Part shown: positions 13,601 through 24,470 of the stretch, piece after piece
Layout of the letters: each line of letters begins with the position of its first letter
Numbering within the stretch: position 1 is the stretch's first letter
Assembly: GCA_934045905.1 (NCBI GenBank)
Contig: OW203773.1
Coordinates: 14,557,246-14,621,245, forward strand
Direction of reading: 5' to 3'
DNA: 64,000 nt
Source of the DNA: Leuctra nigra
Taxonomy: Eukaryota; Arthropoda; Insecta; Plecoptera; Leuctridae
The notes under the pieces: model-generated
Told to the model about the DNA's origin: nothing
The model's database searches: none
The model's input: the letters and a program-made list of their open reading frames with translations, nothing else
Made by a program: the position numbers and the translations under genes

Positions 13601-16600
13601 TAAAAAGTATACATTATAAAATGTATAATAAAATGTAATGACTAATCAGAATAATATCATTTATCATTCTCAAAGTTAGATTTAAATTTTTCCTCTCTTC
13701 TCATTAAGATTTTACCATTATTAGTCATTATTTGAGCTTATTTGATCATTAATAAAAAGTTTGTTTTCTCATTACTTTAATGAATTCTTCCAATAAATCA
13801 ATTACTATAGTGACAATTAGATTTTTTTGTGCGAGGGGGGGGGGGGTCTGCAGTTGTGACATACTTTTTAGGGGGTTTGTATAAAGTGTGACAACTTGAG
13901 ATAAGGAGAGGTGGGGGGGGGGGTTAATTATTTGCCTATTCTGCGTAAAATACTTTATAACCAGCCCCTTTTTTAAAACATCACTTTTTTACGATAAGTG
14001 ATACCTAAGTGATGATAAGTGATCATCCTATAATATACCGGGTGGCGCAAGAAAAAAACACCCTTAATGAGAGGTCACTATATCGAAACTAATATAGATA
14101 GGATTCCGAAATTTGTACACATATTTGAAAACATACCGAAAATTAATGTGTGCAAGTTTAAACCGTTCTCCTAGTAGCTAATAAAAGTTTAGAAATGGCA
14201 GAAATGGAACTCCAGAGCAACTTCAATAAATTAATTTGTTGGACTCATGATAGTGGTCTGGTGATTAATTCTAGCAAAACAAAAATATTACATATATGTT
14301 CTCCTTTTAATACAGGAAAGAATTCTTTGATTGACATTACTTTTCATTCCATTAGTTGTATTCATAATAATATGTTGGAAGGTAGTTGTCTTTGTGTGAC
14401 TAAAATTGAGACAGCTGAAACTCATGTTTATTTGGGTTTGACTATTGATAGACATTGGACAAAAGGCGGCTTAATATACAATCCCTACTATTTTTAATAT
14501 CATTCCCCCAGTTTTGAAACAGTTAGATAAATATGTTATTATTAAAAAGGAAAACAAAGAGTGGTTGATAAATAGAGAAACTAAATTGAATATGTTTTAT
14601 TATTATTATTATTATTATTATTTTACTATTCAACTCAATTACATTTGGTAAATACTTTGTAATATAATCCTAAATATTCTTATGAATTTGTATTGTTTAT
14701 TGATTTAATTAATTATGTCTGCAAAATTGAGCTGTATTTCTTTATGATTTATTATGGTTTATTGAATTATGTATTGCCACAGGCTAGCCAGTCATGGCTA
14801 TGTGGCCTAGTCTGACTATAATGTATTGACCTGTTTATAATAAATAAAATGCTAAAACAAACAAAAAAACAGGGTGATTTTTTTTGCGCCACCCGGTATA
14901 ATAGATATAATTAACATCCTGTGTGTGTACTACATGGTGCTCACTAAAATATTGATTAGATGCTGGAGCAATGGTTCATTATAACATCAGTGAGCACTAA
15001 ACATATAAATATAAACTAAAAAAATAATATTTGAACTCACCTCAATTTGTGTTACGAAGAGTTCTCTATACATGAAAGCCAGTTTACAAAATTGTCGAAT
15101 GGAGAATGTCTGAGGGTCAGTCTCGGTTAACTTTACGATACACACTCTGTTTCCGTCCTTAGTCCTTTGTGGAATGACTGCCATGGTACTGAAACGTACA
15201 TTATTACGTGAGTTATTGAATCGTCTCTTTTTGACACATGTCTCTGTTTCACCAAGAGATAAGAGATGGAGCTGCGGTCGCTGCAAAATGGCCCAAAACG
15301 ATGCAACGTGGATTCCGTTCAAGGCCAGCGCGGGTTCATTTGGTAAACTATTGTTCAATGATACTATTCAGACCTCTGACTTCACTTTCAAAATGATAAT
15401 ACGTATATTACTTTTAGTATGTTCAAATAATTCGACTTAAATTTTTTACTACCTATTACTAAAAATAATGATTAAATAACTAAAGGATCGGCATGATATA
15501 AAACTGCTTCCAGATATAAACCCTGTTTCCAATACATTTTGGGTCAGGGGGTAGACAATACATTATCTAACCAGTTTATACTTCGGCTATTTATTTCTGA
15601 ACCGGGTTGCCGGGCCGGTTAATATTTCTACAAACTTTTCTTCCATTTCACTATTTTCAACCTCTAGCATCATAATCAAACCATTCCAGATGTGTATATC
15701 TTCCCACTACCGTTCCTCTTGAACCATTACCCAGTCTTCCCCTCTCCCATCCTCTTCACTCAAATTCTTTTTTGTGCTCTATAGGCCTTCCCACACTTCT
15801 CTTTCTGAAAACATTAGCTTCAAGCTCTCGTCAGGCCATCCTTCCAATATCTATTCTTTTCACGTTACCAAACCACCTTAATCTCTCCCTCCCCATCTTC
15901 CCAATCGTTCCACATCTAAATTATTCCTGATTATTGTACATATCATCATATCCTGACCCAAAATATATTGGAAACAGGTTTTTATAAAAATTATCATATT
16001 GATCGTCCCTCCATTATTTTCTAATATTTTTAAATATTTAATTATTTTTTGAATTGTCATCCACTTATTATTAATAAAATGCACATCAACATTAGGAGGA
16101 CACAAGAAATGTACAAAAAAGTATTTTATAATCAGAAAATTAACAACTGGAAATACTCTCACTGACACACATGCATTAAAAGATTATTTCTGGCAAAGAT
16201 TTCGTAAATTGAAGAAAAAATTATTTTCATAAAATTACAGTTATAACATTTTTGAAGTGAAATAAATGGTTCGTCCAAGTAGATTATATTTTCAAATGTC
16301 ATTCACGATAGTTCTGGGATGCAATTGTGGTCGTGAAATCCATATAAAGTCAATTTTTTTGATTTTTTAATTCGAAATAGATCAATATCCTTCATTTTAC
16401 TGATAATAGCTGTCAGAACACAGTATGTATACTACACTTCTAAATCAGACTTCTATTTGTAAAAATAAGTAAGTTATTTGAATTTTTGTCACAGTCAATT
16501 TACGTCCCATTCACAAAGTCTTGGCCAGAAAAATTCTCGCATCCGGACACTAGCCGCGGGAATGGTTTCCTCATATTTCGAATGAAATGTGAGCCATTGA

Positions 16601-19600
16601 AAAGTCTTGATTGAGTATCACTTGTATAAGTTCTCATATTATTACCTCATTTTCACATGTATTTTGGTATTATTTTATTAAACTGAACATTAATTGTTGA
16701 CTCTGCGCTCAGGGGGGGGGGGGAGAATTTATGGCTCGGGTAGATGGTGGGAGGCTGCGCCACCCTCGAGGCAGGTCTGGAATCATCACTGCATTGTTGT
16801 GATTTAAATTAAATAAGAACGCTCAAATGCATTTTTTTAATATGGTATACGTACGTTCATCGGATCGATTTTTCATTCTTTGAAAATTTTAAAATAATAG
16901 GAATTATTGCAAAAGATTAATTAAAAAATTGAACGATTGTCTAGAAAATAGCTTACAAAGAGTCCATAGCTGCTTGAAGCTCACGTGATAAGGGGTCTCT
17001 GTTGGTAAAGTATTCTGGAAGAGCTGTCCTGATAGTGTAATAAGCGTCGAGAGTTCGTTTTGTCCGCTCAATGCTCATCTTCGAGCGAATCAACATGCCT
17101 TGAACTAGCAAATCACCTGAAAAAAATAGGCTCAGTTTTCTGTTATCAGTATTTTTATTCTACGCTTTACTTCCGATGTTTTTCTTCTGTGCTGGTAAAA
17201 CAGCTCCTTTGATCGAGCTGATTATTTTTAAAATGAACGTGTAGTGTTTGTCAATAAGGCTACAGTAACCTTAATGTTTTAATATATTTCTGGTTAAAAT
17301 AAATATTGCAAGGTTATTGATAAAATAAATTTTTAAGAAAGCTTAGTATTGAGTTTGACCTTGAAGAGATTTTATTCGATTTTTTCAATATCTTTTGCTA
17401 GTGTAATTGACTGTTAATAGGTATACCTATATCTTTGTACGAGTCTTCTGAATAGTTCAATGAAAATAATTTCATAGCTTGGAATGATGCATTAGTTTAA
17501 TTTTGTCCTATAGACGTTTAGTGCATGAAAATGGTACACATATGGCACTAATCGTCTGTAGGACAAAATAAAACTAATAACCTAAGAATAAATACCATCT
17601 GCAAGATAAAAAGAATGTTCTCCTCCGGGATAATCTGTTCTTCTTATAGTTGATTAAGCGAGCGGAGCGAGCGTCTCTACTTGAAACTTATGGCACAAAT
17701 CACTGTTTTTTTGTAATTTTTTTTTTGTTTATTTGTGTTTTTTGCATTAAATTTTAAACGAATTTAAGGATCTATTTGTACAAAATATTCATTACTATCC
17801 AATGCAGAAGTCTGCTAAGAAATTAGCAGACCGAATTTGCTGGAAATCATTATAACCACAAAATCGGTTTGCTAATTTCTTCGGGATCTTGATTTGTAGT
17901 TTGCACCACCGTTTGGCCTATCAAATAGTCTTCAATAAATCTGATCAAACTCATATTTTGCATGGTGGTTAAGACCAAGTTTGCCTCTTATTTTACAAAT
18001 TTTTAGCCCAATCAGTCAAGAACATATGCACTTATTGACAGTTTTAATAACCGTCAAAAATGAAGTATCGAATATGATTGTTTTCCACTGCACAATTGAA
18101 TCTGATTGTATATACCAAAGTGTATTGATTGCTTTTCTTAAGTTTCAATAGAAAACAGATACTTTTATGTTGATTGAGTGGATCAATAGATGTAGTTATA
18201 TGTTTCTGTGCGTTTGGTACGGAATCACTGTTGGACATATTTGACACACATATTAAATCGCATGCAGTACGAAGGCTTGGTTATCAACGCGTTATACTGA
18301 GCGATTTCCTGGTATTTATTCACATCAGCCTGTAGGGTTAATTCCATTTCAAAGCACCCAAAAATCACGATTTTTTGCGTGGCCCCTTTTGATTTTGACG
18401 AAACTTGGTACGATTGTTCCATATACCAAATAAGCAGACATGTATTTCTTATTTAGGGCCTAACTAACACAGGGTCGGCTCTACAGCCCTTAAATAAATA
18501 AAATTTTGGCTGAGGGTTGTTTATATAAACAGCCGTAACTTTGTAACCACACGTCGTAGGTTGATGATTTTTTAGGAAATGTATGTAATAACACCCTCTT
18601 AAAGAAAATAATTATTTTGTATTTTTTAAAATTATCTGCAGGGATGACCAAATCTAATTTTAACTTTAAAGGGCCCTTGCCCCAAATGGGCCACTTTTAA
18701 AATTCTGAAAAGATTTATTCTTTTTGCATCTAATGTTTACATTCGCTGAAAGTTTGAAGATGGGACGACTTTAGTTTAGGCGCTTGAGACAAAAACGTTT
18801 AGTCAGGTCGCTAAATTGCATTCTTATAACGCAATGGTTTTGTCCGAGACATCATAGTAAAACATGTAAATTAGTGCGAACACTTTGTCTTTATATACTT
18901 GTAACCAGCAATAAAGCAAGTAAAACACTTCCAAGACGATACACCCCCCCCCCCCCCACCCTCCCTTCACACGCCAGCACTACAACCTTCAACTACAAAA
19001 ATATCTGCTTTAATGAGAGATTTTACAGTCATGCTAATAGCACTATCTTAACTGAAACATCATAGATAGAGAGAGGATTTTGTCGCCAAACTATTTAGTC
19101 ATTCATGTAGGCTTCGTACAAAATGTTTCTTTCAAAATTGCGGCATCAAGTAAACTGATATTATTTATTAAAAACAATATTATGTGGTAACCAATTTTGT
19201 ATATTCTGGTCCCTGAGATGGTATATATTCAAATTAGGGCAATTTTCTTAATTCTCAAAACAATATATGTTATTTGTCACTGTTATGTATCAATTCTCAA
19301 GGAGTATAATATAGACTTATGCTTACTATTAGGAGATACATGTTATAAAGAGAGTCGTTGCATATCAACGCAACCGAAATATCTCAATTATTTACACGAC
19401 ACATTTAGATTTCGATGAAACTTGGTAAAGTTATTCCTCACATAACTAAAAATTTCATCAAAATAATACAAATTTCATACCACTATTGAAGGTCTTTGTG
19501 TTTACTGTTCGGATAACAAATGTCACTGTTTTTTTTTTCAAAATTGAGGCAGAAGATAGAAATTTAATGAACGTACTTATTTTTACTCTAATTCCACCTC

Positions 19601-19819
19601 ATAGCCATACTAATTTTAAATTTTTGGGTGCATTGTCCCCTTAAAAAAATAACATTTATCTTCACCTGGATCTATCTGCGGCAGATGCGGCTGTTGAGCG
19701 AACCACTGCTTTAGCAACTTCACATCTTCAACAACACGCTGCCTGGTCGTGTTGAAATGATGAAGAAGTATTTGCCAATCCTCCTCAGTGGGTGGATCAA
19801 TCAACTGGTAGTCGCTCAT
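10669..19819 (-). CDS. CRAL-TRIO domain protein, complete, six exons (alpha-tocopherol-transfer-like)
   Basis: Coding exons in transcript order are 19666-19819, 16957-17116, 15041-15188, 12246-12353, 11567-11780 and 10669-10823. They total 939 nt, or 312 aa plus stop, and every junction is GT-AG with matching phase. The N-terminus MSDYQLIDPPTEEDW leads to LKQWFAQQPHLPQ, the CRAL-TRIO N helix (about residues 36-48). Exon 2 gives the LDAYYTIRTALPEYFTNRDP block typical of tocopherol-transfer/retinaldehyde-binding relatives. Exon 3 starts the lipid-binding fold (TKDGNRVCIVKLTETDP). Exon 4 gives FTHVSQLTLAEIKKF. Exon 5 gives KAMHFINPPPAINMF and LLPCDYGG, the ligand-pocket/gate and C-terminal signatures. 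Exon 6 has the usual WRREVERNRDWF tail. Length and order fit soluble cytosolic carriers of small hydrophobic ligands; the ligand cannot be read. Introns carry transposons. A TGACGTCA octamer (19831-19838) lies 12 bp upstream of the ATG and a hAT insertion starts at 19996. Confidence 0.9.
12536..13605. mobile_element. Family B hairpin (copy B4) split by a LINE insertion
   Basis: The left arm starts CCCATAAAAAAACCCTCCGTG (12595), with a second partial tip at 12536-12556. The arm continues after the LINE at 13392 (AAAAGTAGTGATATCAAAAA, CTTGGCGCATCG). The opposing arm is 13553-13605 and is truncated. No family B body follows, so this is a hairpin-only relic in intron 3 of the CRAL-TRIO gene. Confidence 0.75.
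12670..13391 (-). mobile_element. 5'-truncated non-LTR retrotransposon (LINE) fragment with target duplication
   Basis: The minus strand encodes the C-terminal part of a LINE reverse transcriptase across frameshifts: ISKEGNSNLDIKSRIGKGRS and YRTIVEPIATYGAESW (about 13250-13020), then DFLRRSCRVSRLEHVPN and LSWYGHMRRMGEERWPRRVF (about 13029-12800). It ends in a short (TTA)n tail. The 10-bp sequence ATCTAAAACT flanks it at 12660-12669 and 13392-13401. It interrupts the left arm of the family B hairpin, so it is the younger insertion. The RTE/jockey-type assignment is uncertain. Confidence 0.8.
14037..14897. mobile_element. Family D element (TIR ACCGGGTGGCGCAA), copy 1, containing LINE sequence
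   Basis: The outer ends ACCGGGTGGCGCAAGAAAAA and the reverse of TTTTTTGCGCCACCCGGT are inverted and flanked by AT on each side. The left arm (14037 to about 14190) matches the left arm of copy 2 at 34017, for example TTAATGTGTGCAAGTTT. The right arm is reduced to about 30 bp because LINE-derived sequence fills the middle. Superfamily not assigned. Confidence 0.75.
14195..14497 (+). pseudogene. Fragment of LINE reverse transcriptase
   Basis: The reading frame gives LQSNFNKLICWTHDSGLVIN, SSKTKILHI and ETHVYLGLTID, matching the palm/thumb region of non-LTR reverse transcriptases (W...NGL.iN..KT...; YLG). It lacks the catalytic FADD box and stops early. It continues into a 3'-UTR-like tract with AATAAA at about 14840, suggesting the 3' end of a 5'-truncated LINE lying inside family D. 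Confidence 0.65.
15519..15985. mobile_element. MITE-like element with about 28-bp inverted ends, family H, holding LINE debris
   Basis: CTGTTTCCAATACATTTTGG plus GTCAGG at the left is inverted at the right (CCTGACCCAAAATATATTGG plus AAACAG). The interior on the minus strand resembles a LINE C-terminus (RLRWFGNVKRIDIGRMA, about 15910-15840). Both features are in CRAL-TRIO intron 2. Confidence 0.55.
15990..16950. other. Intron 2 remainder of the CRAL-TRIO gene
   Basis: AT-rich sequence with one G run (about 16711-16722). No exon or recognised repeat. Confidence 0.5.
17654..18312 (+). mobile_element. Helitron-like family A, copy A5, full length 659 bp
   Basis: Begins TTAAGCGAGCGGAGCGAGCG after A17653 and ends TTATCAACGCGTTATACTGA + GCGATTTCCTGG before T18313. 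The CTGG terminus fits the Helitron CTRR rule. It lies in intron 1 of the CRAL-TRIO gene in antisense orientation to it and contains no ORF. Confidence 0.75.
18313..19660. other. Intron 1 remainder of the CRAL-TRIO gene
   Basis: No exon seen. It holds a 15-base C run (about 18944-18958) and short T runs; the rest is undistinguished AT-rich sequence. Confidence 0.5.
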
Positions 19820-19830
19820 TCTCTTGCAAA

Positions 19831-19838
19831 TGACGTCA
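19831..19838. promoter_or_regulatory. CRE-like palindrome TGACGTCA before the CRAL-TRIO start codon
   Basis: A perfect TGACGTCA octamer lies 12 bp upstream of the ATG (19817-19819, minus). It matches the CREB/ATF site consensus, but it is probably within the 5' leader. Function is inferred from the motif only. Confidence 0.3.
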
Positions 19839-19995
19839 GATTGCACTGAAATTTCAACTCGGATAAAAATTTTGATGTGACAAATCGAACCATGACTACA
19901 GATCCATGCAGATACCGAATCTGAAGATTCTATGTTTAAAAGTGCCTGATGTATAGAGTTGTCCAAATTTAGCATGTTGAATTGTATTCTATACC

Positions 19996-20587
19996 CAGGG
20001 GCAGATTACCCATTAGGCTACTAAGGCTGTAGCCTAGGGGCGCAAGCTTCCAGGGTGGCGCCGCGGCGGCAAACAAATGCCGAATTATGATAAAAGTATT
20101 AAATCATGAACAAACTAATAATACAAAGTAATATGAAAATGTGGTAACATGTGTCAAGACAATAATTACTGTGTAGTCGTTTGAATAGAAAGGGGAGATA
20201 TAGAGATTCCCCCCCCCCCCCCATGCAAGAGGTAGTGTTCCTAACTTGACTCTTGAGGTATATTACAGCGATTTTGATAGAAAAAGGCGCAATTTCCTCG
20301 CACCAGATTCAATCAAATAGTGTATGAATTCTAAAAAAAAGCCCTGCGGGGCGTCTGTATTCTGCTAATGCCGTCATTCTCGCGGGTTTGACATCCCATT
20401 TTAGGCTGTTTCTGTGATTATACAGCGTCGTTACATGATTTTAAGAGAAAATAGCACCATTTTTAAGCCCAAGATTCATTATAAAAAGTCTTTAAAATCC
20501 AAAAGAAGCCCTGCGGGCCAAGTTGAGGTCTATTAAGGGCGCCACGTGTGAATTAATAGGGGCGCCAAACTGTTTAATCCGTCCCTG
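19996..20587. mobile_element. Non-autonomous hAT-type transposon, 592 bp, perfect 8-bp target duplication
   Basis: Terminal inverted repeats CAGGGGCAGATTA and CAGGGACGGATTA (right end inverted) are flanked by TCTATACC on both sides (19988-19995 and 20588-20595). An 8-bp duplication with CAGGG termini is the hAT signature. The interior has GCCCTGCGGG motifs and a C run (20211-20222) but no transposase. It is inserted 177 bp upstream of the CRAL-TRIO start codon. Confidence 0.85.
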
Positions 20588-20634
20588 TCTATACCCCATT
20601 CTGTAGTGTCACTTTCTGAGGCTATCACAGTTTA

Positions 20635-21095
20635 TCTTCGATCGAGCTGAATTTTGCACACATGTACGGACTATTTCGAGGCGTTGCTGACCCTATTTAT
20701 TTTGAAATCCGCTGATTAGTTAAAATTTTAAAAATATTATCTTTGATTGGTTGGTCCGATTAATTTGAAATTTTGACTAGTCCTTACTCCTTACGACCAA
20801 CATTGTCCTCAATCTTCAAAGTTTAAGCCAAATCTTCTTAAAACCATATTTCCAGTGATTTTTACATTTAAACTTGAACCGATAGACGTATCAACTTAAA
20901 ACTTCGCATGGCCATTGGTGCCAACATTTGAGGTATTTTGGCCAATTTTCAGTCTAATATGTCGTTATTTTCAAAAGTTTTATAATTTTAAGGAAAATTC
21001 CATAATCTTGAAATATTTGAAAAATTTTGCCAATGTAGCAGCCAAGCAGTCCATAATTTACAGTAAAATAAAGGGTAAAATCCTCCAATTGGCCT
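20635..21095 (+). mobile_element. Helitron-like family A fragment, copy A6
   Basis: GATCGAGCTGAATTTTGCAC, ACATGTACGGAC and ATTGGTTGGTCCGATTAATT match the interior of other family A copies (for example 24020-24170). Both termini are lost. Confidence 0.6.
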
Positions 21096-21841
21096 AACCC
21101 TTTCCCGGGCACGACGTTTGCAGTAACATTTTAAACCTTTTTTTGGTGGAAACCTCATCTATTGCACATTGTAAGACCAACTAGAACAATTTTGGATTTT
21201 TGTGATATCGAAACCACCCCTAAATTTGAGTGGGAATACTTCTTCCCACCGCCTGTGTAGAACATACATTTAAGGGTGTTTTTTTTTAAATTAAAATCTC
21301 ATTATTTGACCCAAATAATTATATTATTATGCTTAAAATAATTTAAAATAATGGAATTATGTTTCTAGCATCTACTGATGGCTCAAGTATAAGAATTTTG
21401 TAACAATAGTAAAATATATTGATTATTTAAAATTCGCAACGATGAAAAAATAAAAAAATAAAAAAAATCACGTTATAATTTTTTTAGTATAATTATGATA
21501 TATTGTAACATATATTTTAATTTTGGGCTTATTGTCTCACAAACACTAAAATATAGGGTCATAACGAAAAAATTACGAAAAACTTGCTGCAGAAAATGAG
21601 ATATCATCATTTGCAGTGCCAAGATCATGAACTACCATGACAAGATTTTTTTTTAGGAATTGTTGATGTCTCCACTAGATAGCAGCACGTTAAGATAGCG
21701 GGTTATGCGCGTCCCTCAGCCCATTTCAACAGCAATACCTGGTGCGAATACATCTTCCCAAGGCCTTCCAAGGCCTACGAAATTAAGTTTATGTATTATT
21801 CTAGTTAATAAAATAAAAAATAATAAAATATTATGATTAAC

Positions 21842-22162
21842 AGGCAATCAAAATGTTCCGATTAAGTTCAAATTTTGCATTGTGATCAAGAACAACATTA
21901 TCTAAAATTTTACACATTGTAAGCCCAATCAGTCAATTATTAATTGCCATTACGAGTTAAGTATTGGATGTCACAAGAGATTTCTGGAGAAAGTATGAAG
22001 GAAAGTCACAACACAATGGATCTGATATTCATCCAGAGTATTTATATGGAGATAGGAAAGTTGCAGAGGAATTCGTCTTGTGCCGTGTCGTGCATCGTTA
22101 CTATGGGGATGTTGCATGTTCTGTGCTCGCTCATCAACGCGTTACACTCAGCGTTTTCCTAG
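21842..22162 (+). mobile_element. Helitron-like family A, 3' part, copy A7
   Basis: The 3' end CTCATCAACGCGTTACACTC + AGCGTTTTCCTAG precedes T22163. The upstream portion matches the interior of copy A14 near 50270 (CAAAATGTTCCGATTAAGTT). The 5' end is missing. Confidence 0.7.
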
Positions 22163-22466
22163 TTAGTCAATAGGTACACTTTTATACACATTGTCTAACC
22201 AGACTAACCTGTCTAACCTTAGCCTGGTAGCCGTTCCTCCTCAGCCTTCTTCCAGTCTTCCCCTCTTGAACTCACATAATATATTCTTCAATCAATCTCT
22301 TCCACTGAAATTCGTGTTTTGTCATTATCTTAAAACTTACTCCATTGAACACGATGCGATTTGAAAGTAAGCTCCTCATATTTATAGATGTAAATGGTAT
22401 CGATATGTATAGTGATACTTACAGTTCGTTTTTCCTATGTATGAACTCTCACCAGTTGGAGCCACA

Positions 22467-22551
22467 GTCAGTTGTTCTGCTAGGCCGAGAAAGACTTCAT
22501 TGCGCGCTCACCTTACAATGTTGTCTTTCTCGGCCTTACAGAACAACTGAC
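22467..22551. repeat. Short hairpin, about 29-bp arms
   Basis: GTCAGTTGTTCTGCTAGGCC plus GAGAAAGAC faces its inverted copy GTCTTTCTCGGCC...GAACAACTGAC across a 27-bp loop. It may be a minimal MITE or a fold-back relic. Confidence 0.7.
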
Positions 22552-22639
22552 GGAGTCTCGGTCTGTACAACGAACTGTACATAATGTGCCTAGTACTACT
22601 TGTTCATTTTGAAACATTATTTTCGACCTGTAAATTTGT

Positions 22640-23100
22640 TTATCAATACTTTTCAGTGCCACATTTTAGGATTGCAATTTATTTTAGTTGTTGAGACAAT
22701 AATTGGTTACACGAGTTAATTGCCGTTTTACATACGGAGTATTTTTGATGGGAATATGTATAAGAAAAGCAAATTGGAAAACAAATGGTACTTTTTTAAA
22801 TTCTATTTTCCCATTTTTTAAAGCAGTTATGTATTAAATTTAATTTGACAAAAAGTTTTTATATAAAATGTGTATTTTGGCTAATGGTTTACTGCCAATA
22901 TTCTGGCACCATTGATATAATAAACATACAGTTATATTATTATTCATTTGTTAGGTTTGTCATTTTCAATGTAATTATTATAAAATTGTTATGTATAGTT
23001 TCTAATTTATTTAAAATTTTATATTTATATGTTATGTTATACTGTAGTCTGTGTCCATGTGGCTTAAACATTACTAAATGCCAGTGATTTCAAATAAACC
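22640..23100 (+). mobile_element. LINE 3'-end-like sequence
   Basis: A terminus reading TTATACTGTAGTCTGTGTCC, then ATGTGGCTTAAACATTACT and AAATAAACC resembles 38880-38966 (TTATACTGTGTCCTTGTGGC) and the LINE tail at 14760-14850. No coding sequence remains. Confidence 0.4.
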
Positions 23101-23436
23101 TTTCTCTCTAAAAACTCCTAAAAATATCAAAACTCCTGCTTTTGTGTCACAAAAAATGTTCTTTAGTATAAACGAGATAATGTTGCTATAAACATGAACG
23201 AGATTATAACCTGGCTGAAGTTTAGACTAAATTACCTGTCAACATGAAAAAATAAAATAACATGATTTGTAGCTTACCTTATCACGATGTCTCGAACTGG
23301 TTTACTTCTGGGCTAATGAGAAGACTTTCTGCTGAAAGAGAACTCGTAAAGATAGGTAATATTATTTTATAGCACAATCTCCTGCTTATAAATATTAATT
23401 AAAATTACGGAGAATGCAAGTTTAAAACTGGTAGAA

Positions 23437-23625
23437 GTATGGCGGGTCGCTCGCACCACGCCAGCCAAGTCGCTCGGTGCGCGCACACTCAAATATTCTC
23501 AAAATGTCGAACAATATATTTTTGAGCCTGAGGCTATACTGCAAACAGTTTAGCGCAAAGCATATATATTGCATTTTTGGCTTACCTGGGGGGTCATTCT
23601 GGTACCGGCTGTAAAAGTTGGTTGC
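23437..23625 (-). mobile_element. Family B 3' end fragment
   Basis: CACCACGCCAGCCAAGTCGC and GCGCGCACACTCA match the inverted 3' region of family B at 41165-41220. The terminal palindrome is altered (GGGTCGCTCGCACC). The body is missing. Confidence 0.55.
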
Positions 23626-23936
23626 AAGTCTGACTTTAAAACCAGGTTTTAAAAAGATGCAACCACGTTAAAACCGGTTGCAACTTTCTTGAATCGGTAT
23701 TCTTGTACGCGGTTTTAAGTACTAGACTAATACGAATTACTCCGCTAGAATAGCATTGCAGAAGATGCGACATGAAAAACAGCTCTGCCTGGCGGCGTGC
23801 AGGCCTGAATTAAAACCCGCCAATTCAAATAGTTACCGTGTTGTTTGGCGTTTTGATTGAGTTTGAACAGTAAATAGCAACCGTCAAGTATTATTACGTG
23901 CTACATACTGCATAAATAAATAGTAATTGAGCGATC

Positions 23937-24470
23937 GACTACGTTTGGCTCATTTGGCAACACGTTTTTTTTTGTAATTTGTTTATTTTATCCGTACCTC
24001 TCTCTATACAGATCGCAATTTCTCCGATCGAGCTGAAATTTGGCACACATGTACGGACCATCTCTGTGGTTTGCAGACCATATTTTTTATTGAAATCCGT
24101 TGATTGGTTCAAAATTAGAAAAACCTATCTTCCGATTGGTTGGTCCGATAAATATATAATTTTTTTAAGTCATTGCGACCTACATTTTCTCAAATATTAC
24201 AAAGTTTCAGCATAATCCTCTAATTGGTTTCAGTTTAAATAATATCTCTGATTGTTCGAAAATCTAAATGTTTACAATTTTTCATGATGCTCAAGACCAA
24301 CATTTTGGCATGGTGATCAAGTCCAACATTATCTCTTATTTAAAAAAATTCCAACTCAATCGGTCTAGTATACAAACCTGTTGCCATTTAAGGAGGGATG
24401 CCCAAGTAGATTTTCCGAAAATATTTTTTGTTGAAATCTACAAATTTTATTAATTTTTTCAACATTTCAA
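23937..24470 (+). mobile_element. Helitron-like family A, 5' part, copy A8
   Basis: Starts TTGAGCGATCGACTACGTTT after A23936, then GATCGAGCTGAAATTTGGCA and CATGTACGGACC. No 3' terminus was found. Confidence 0.65.
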
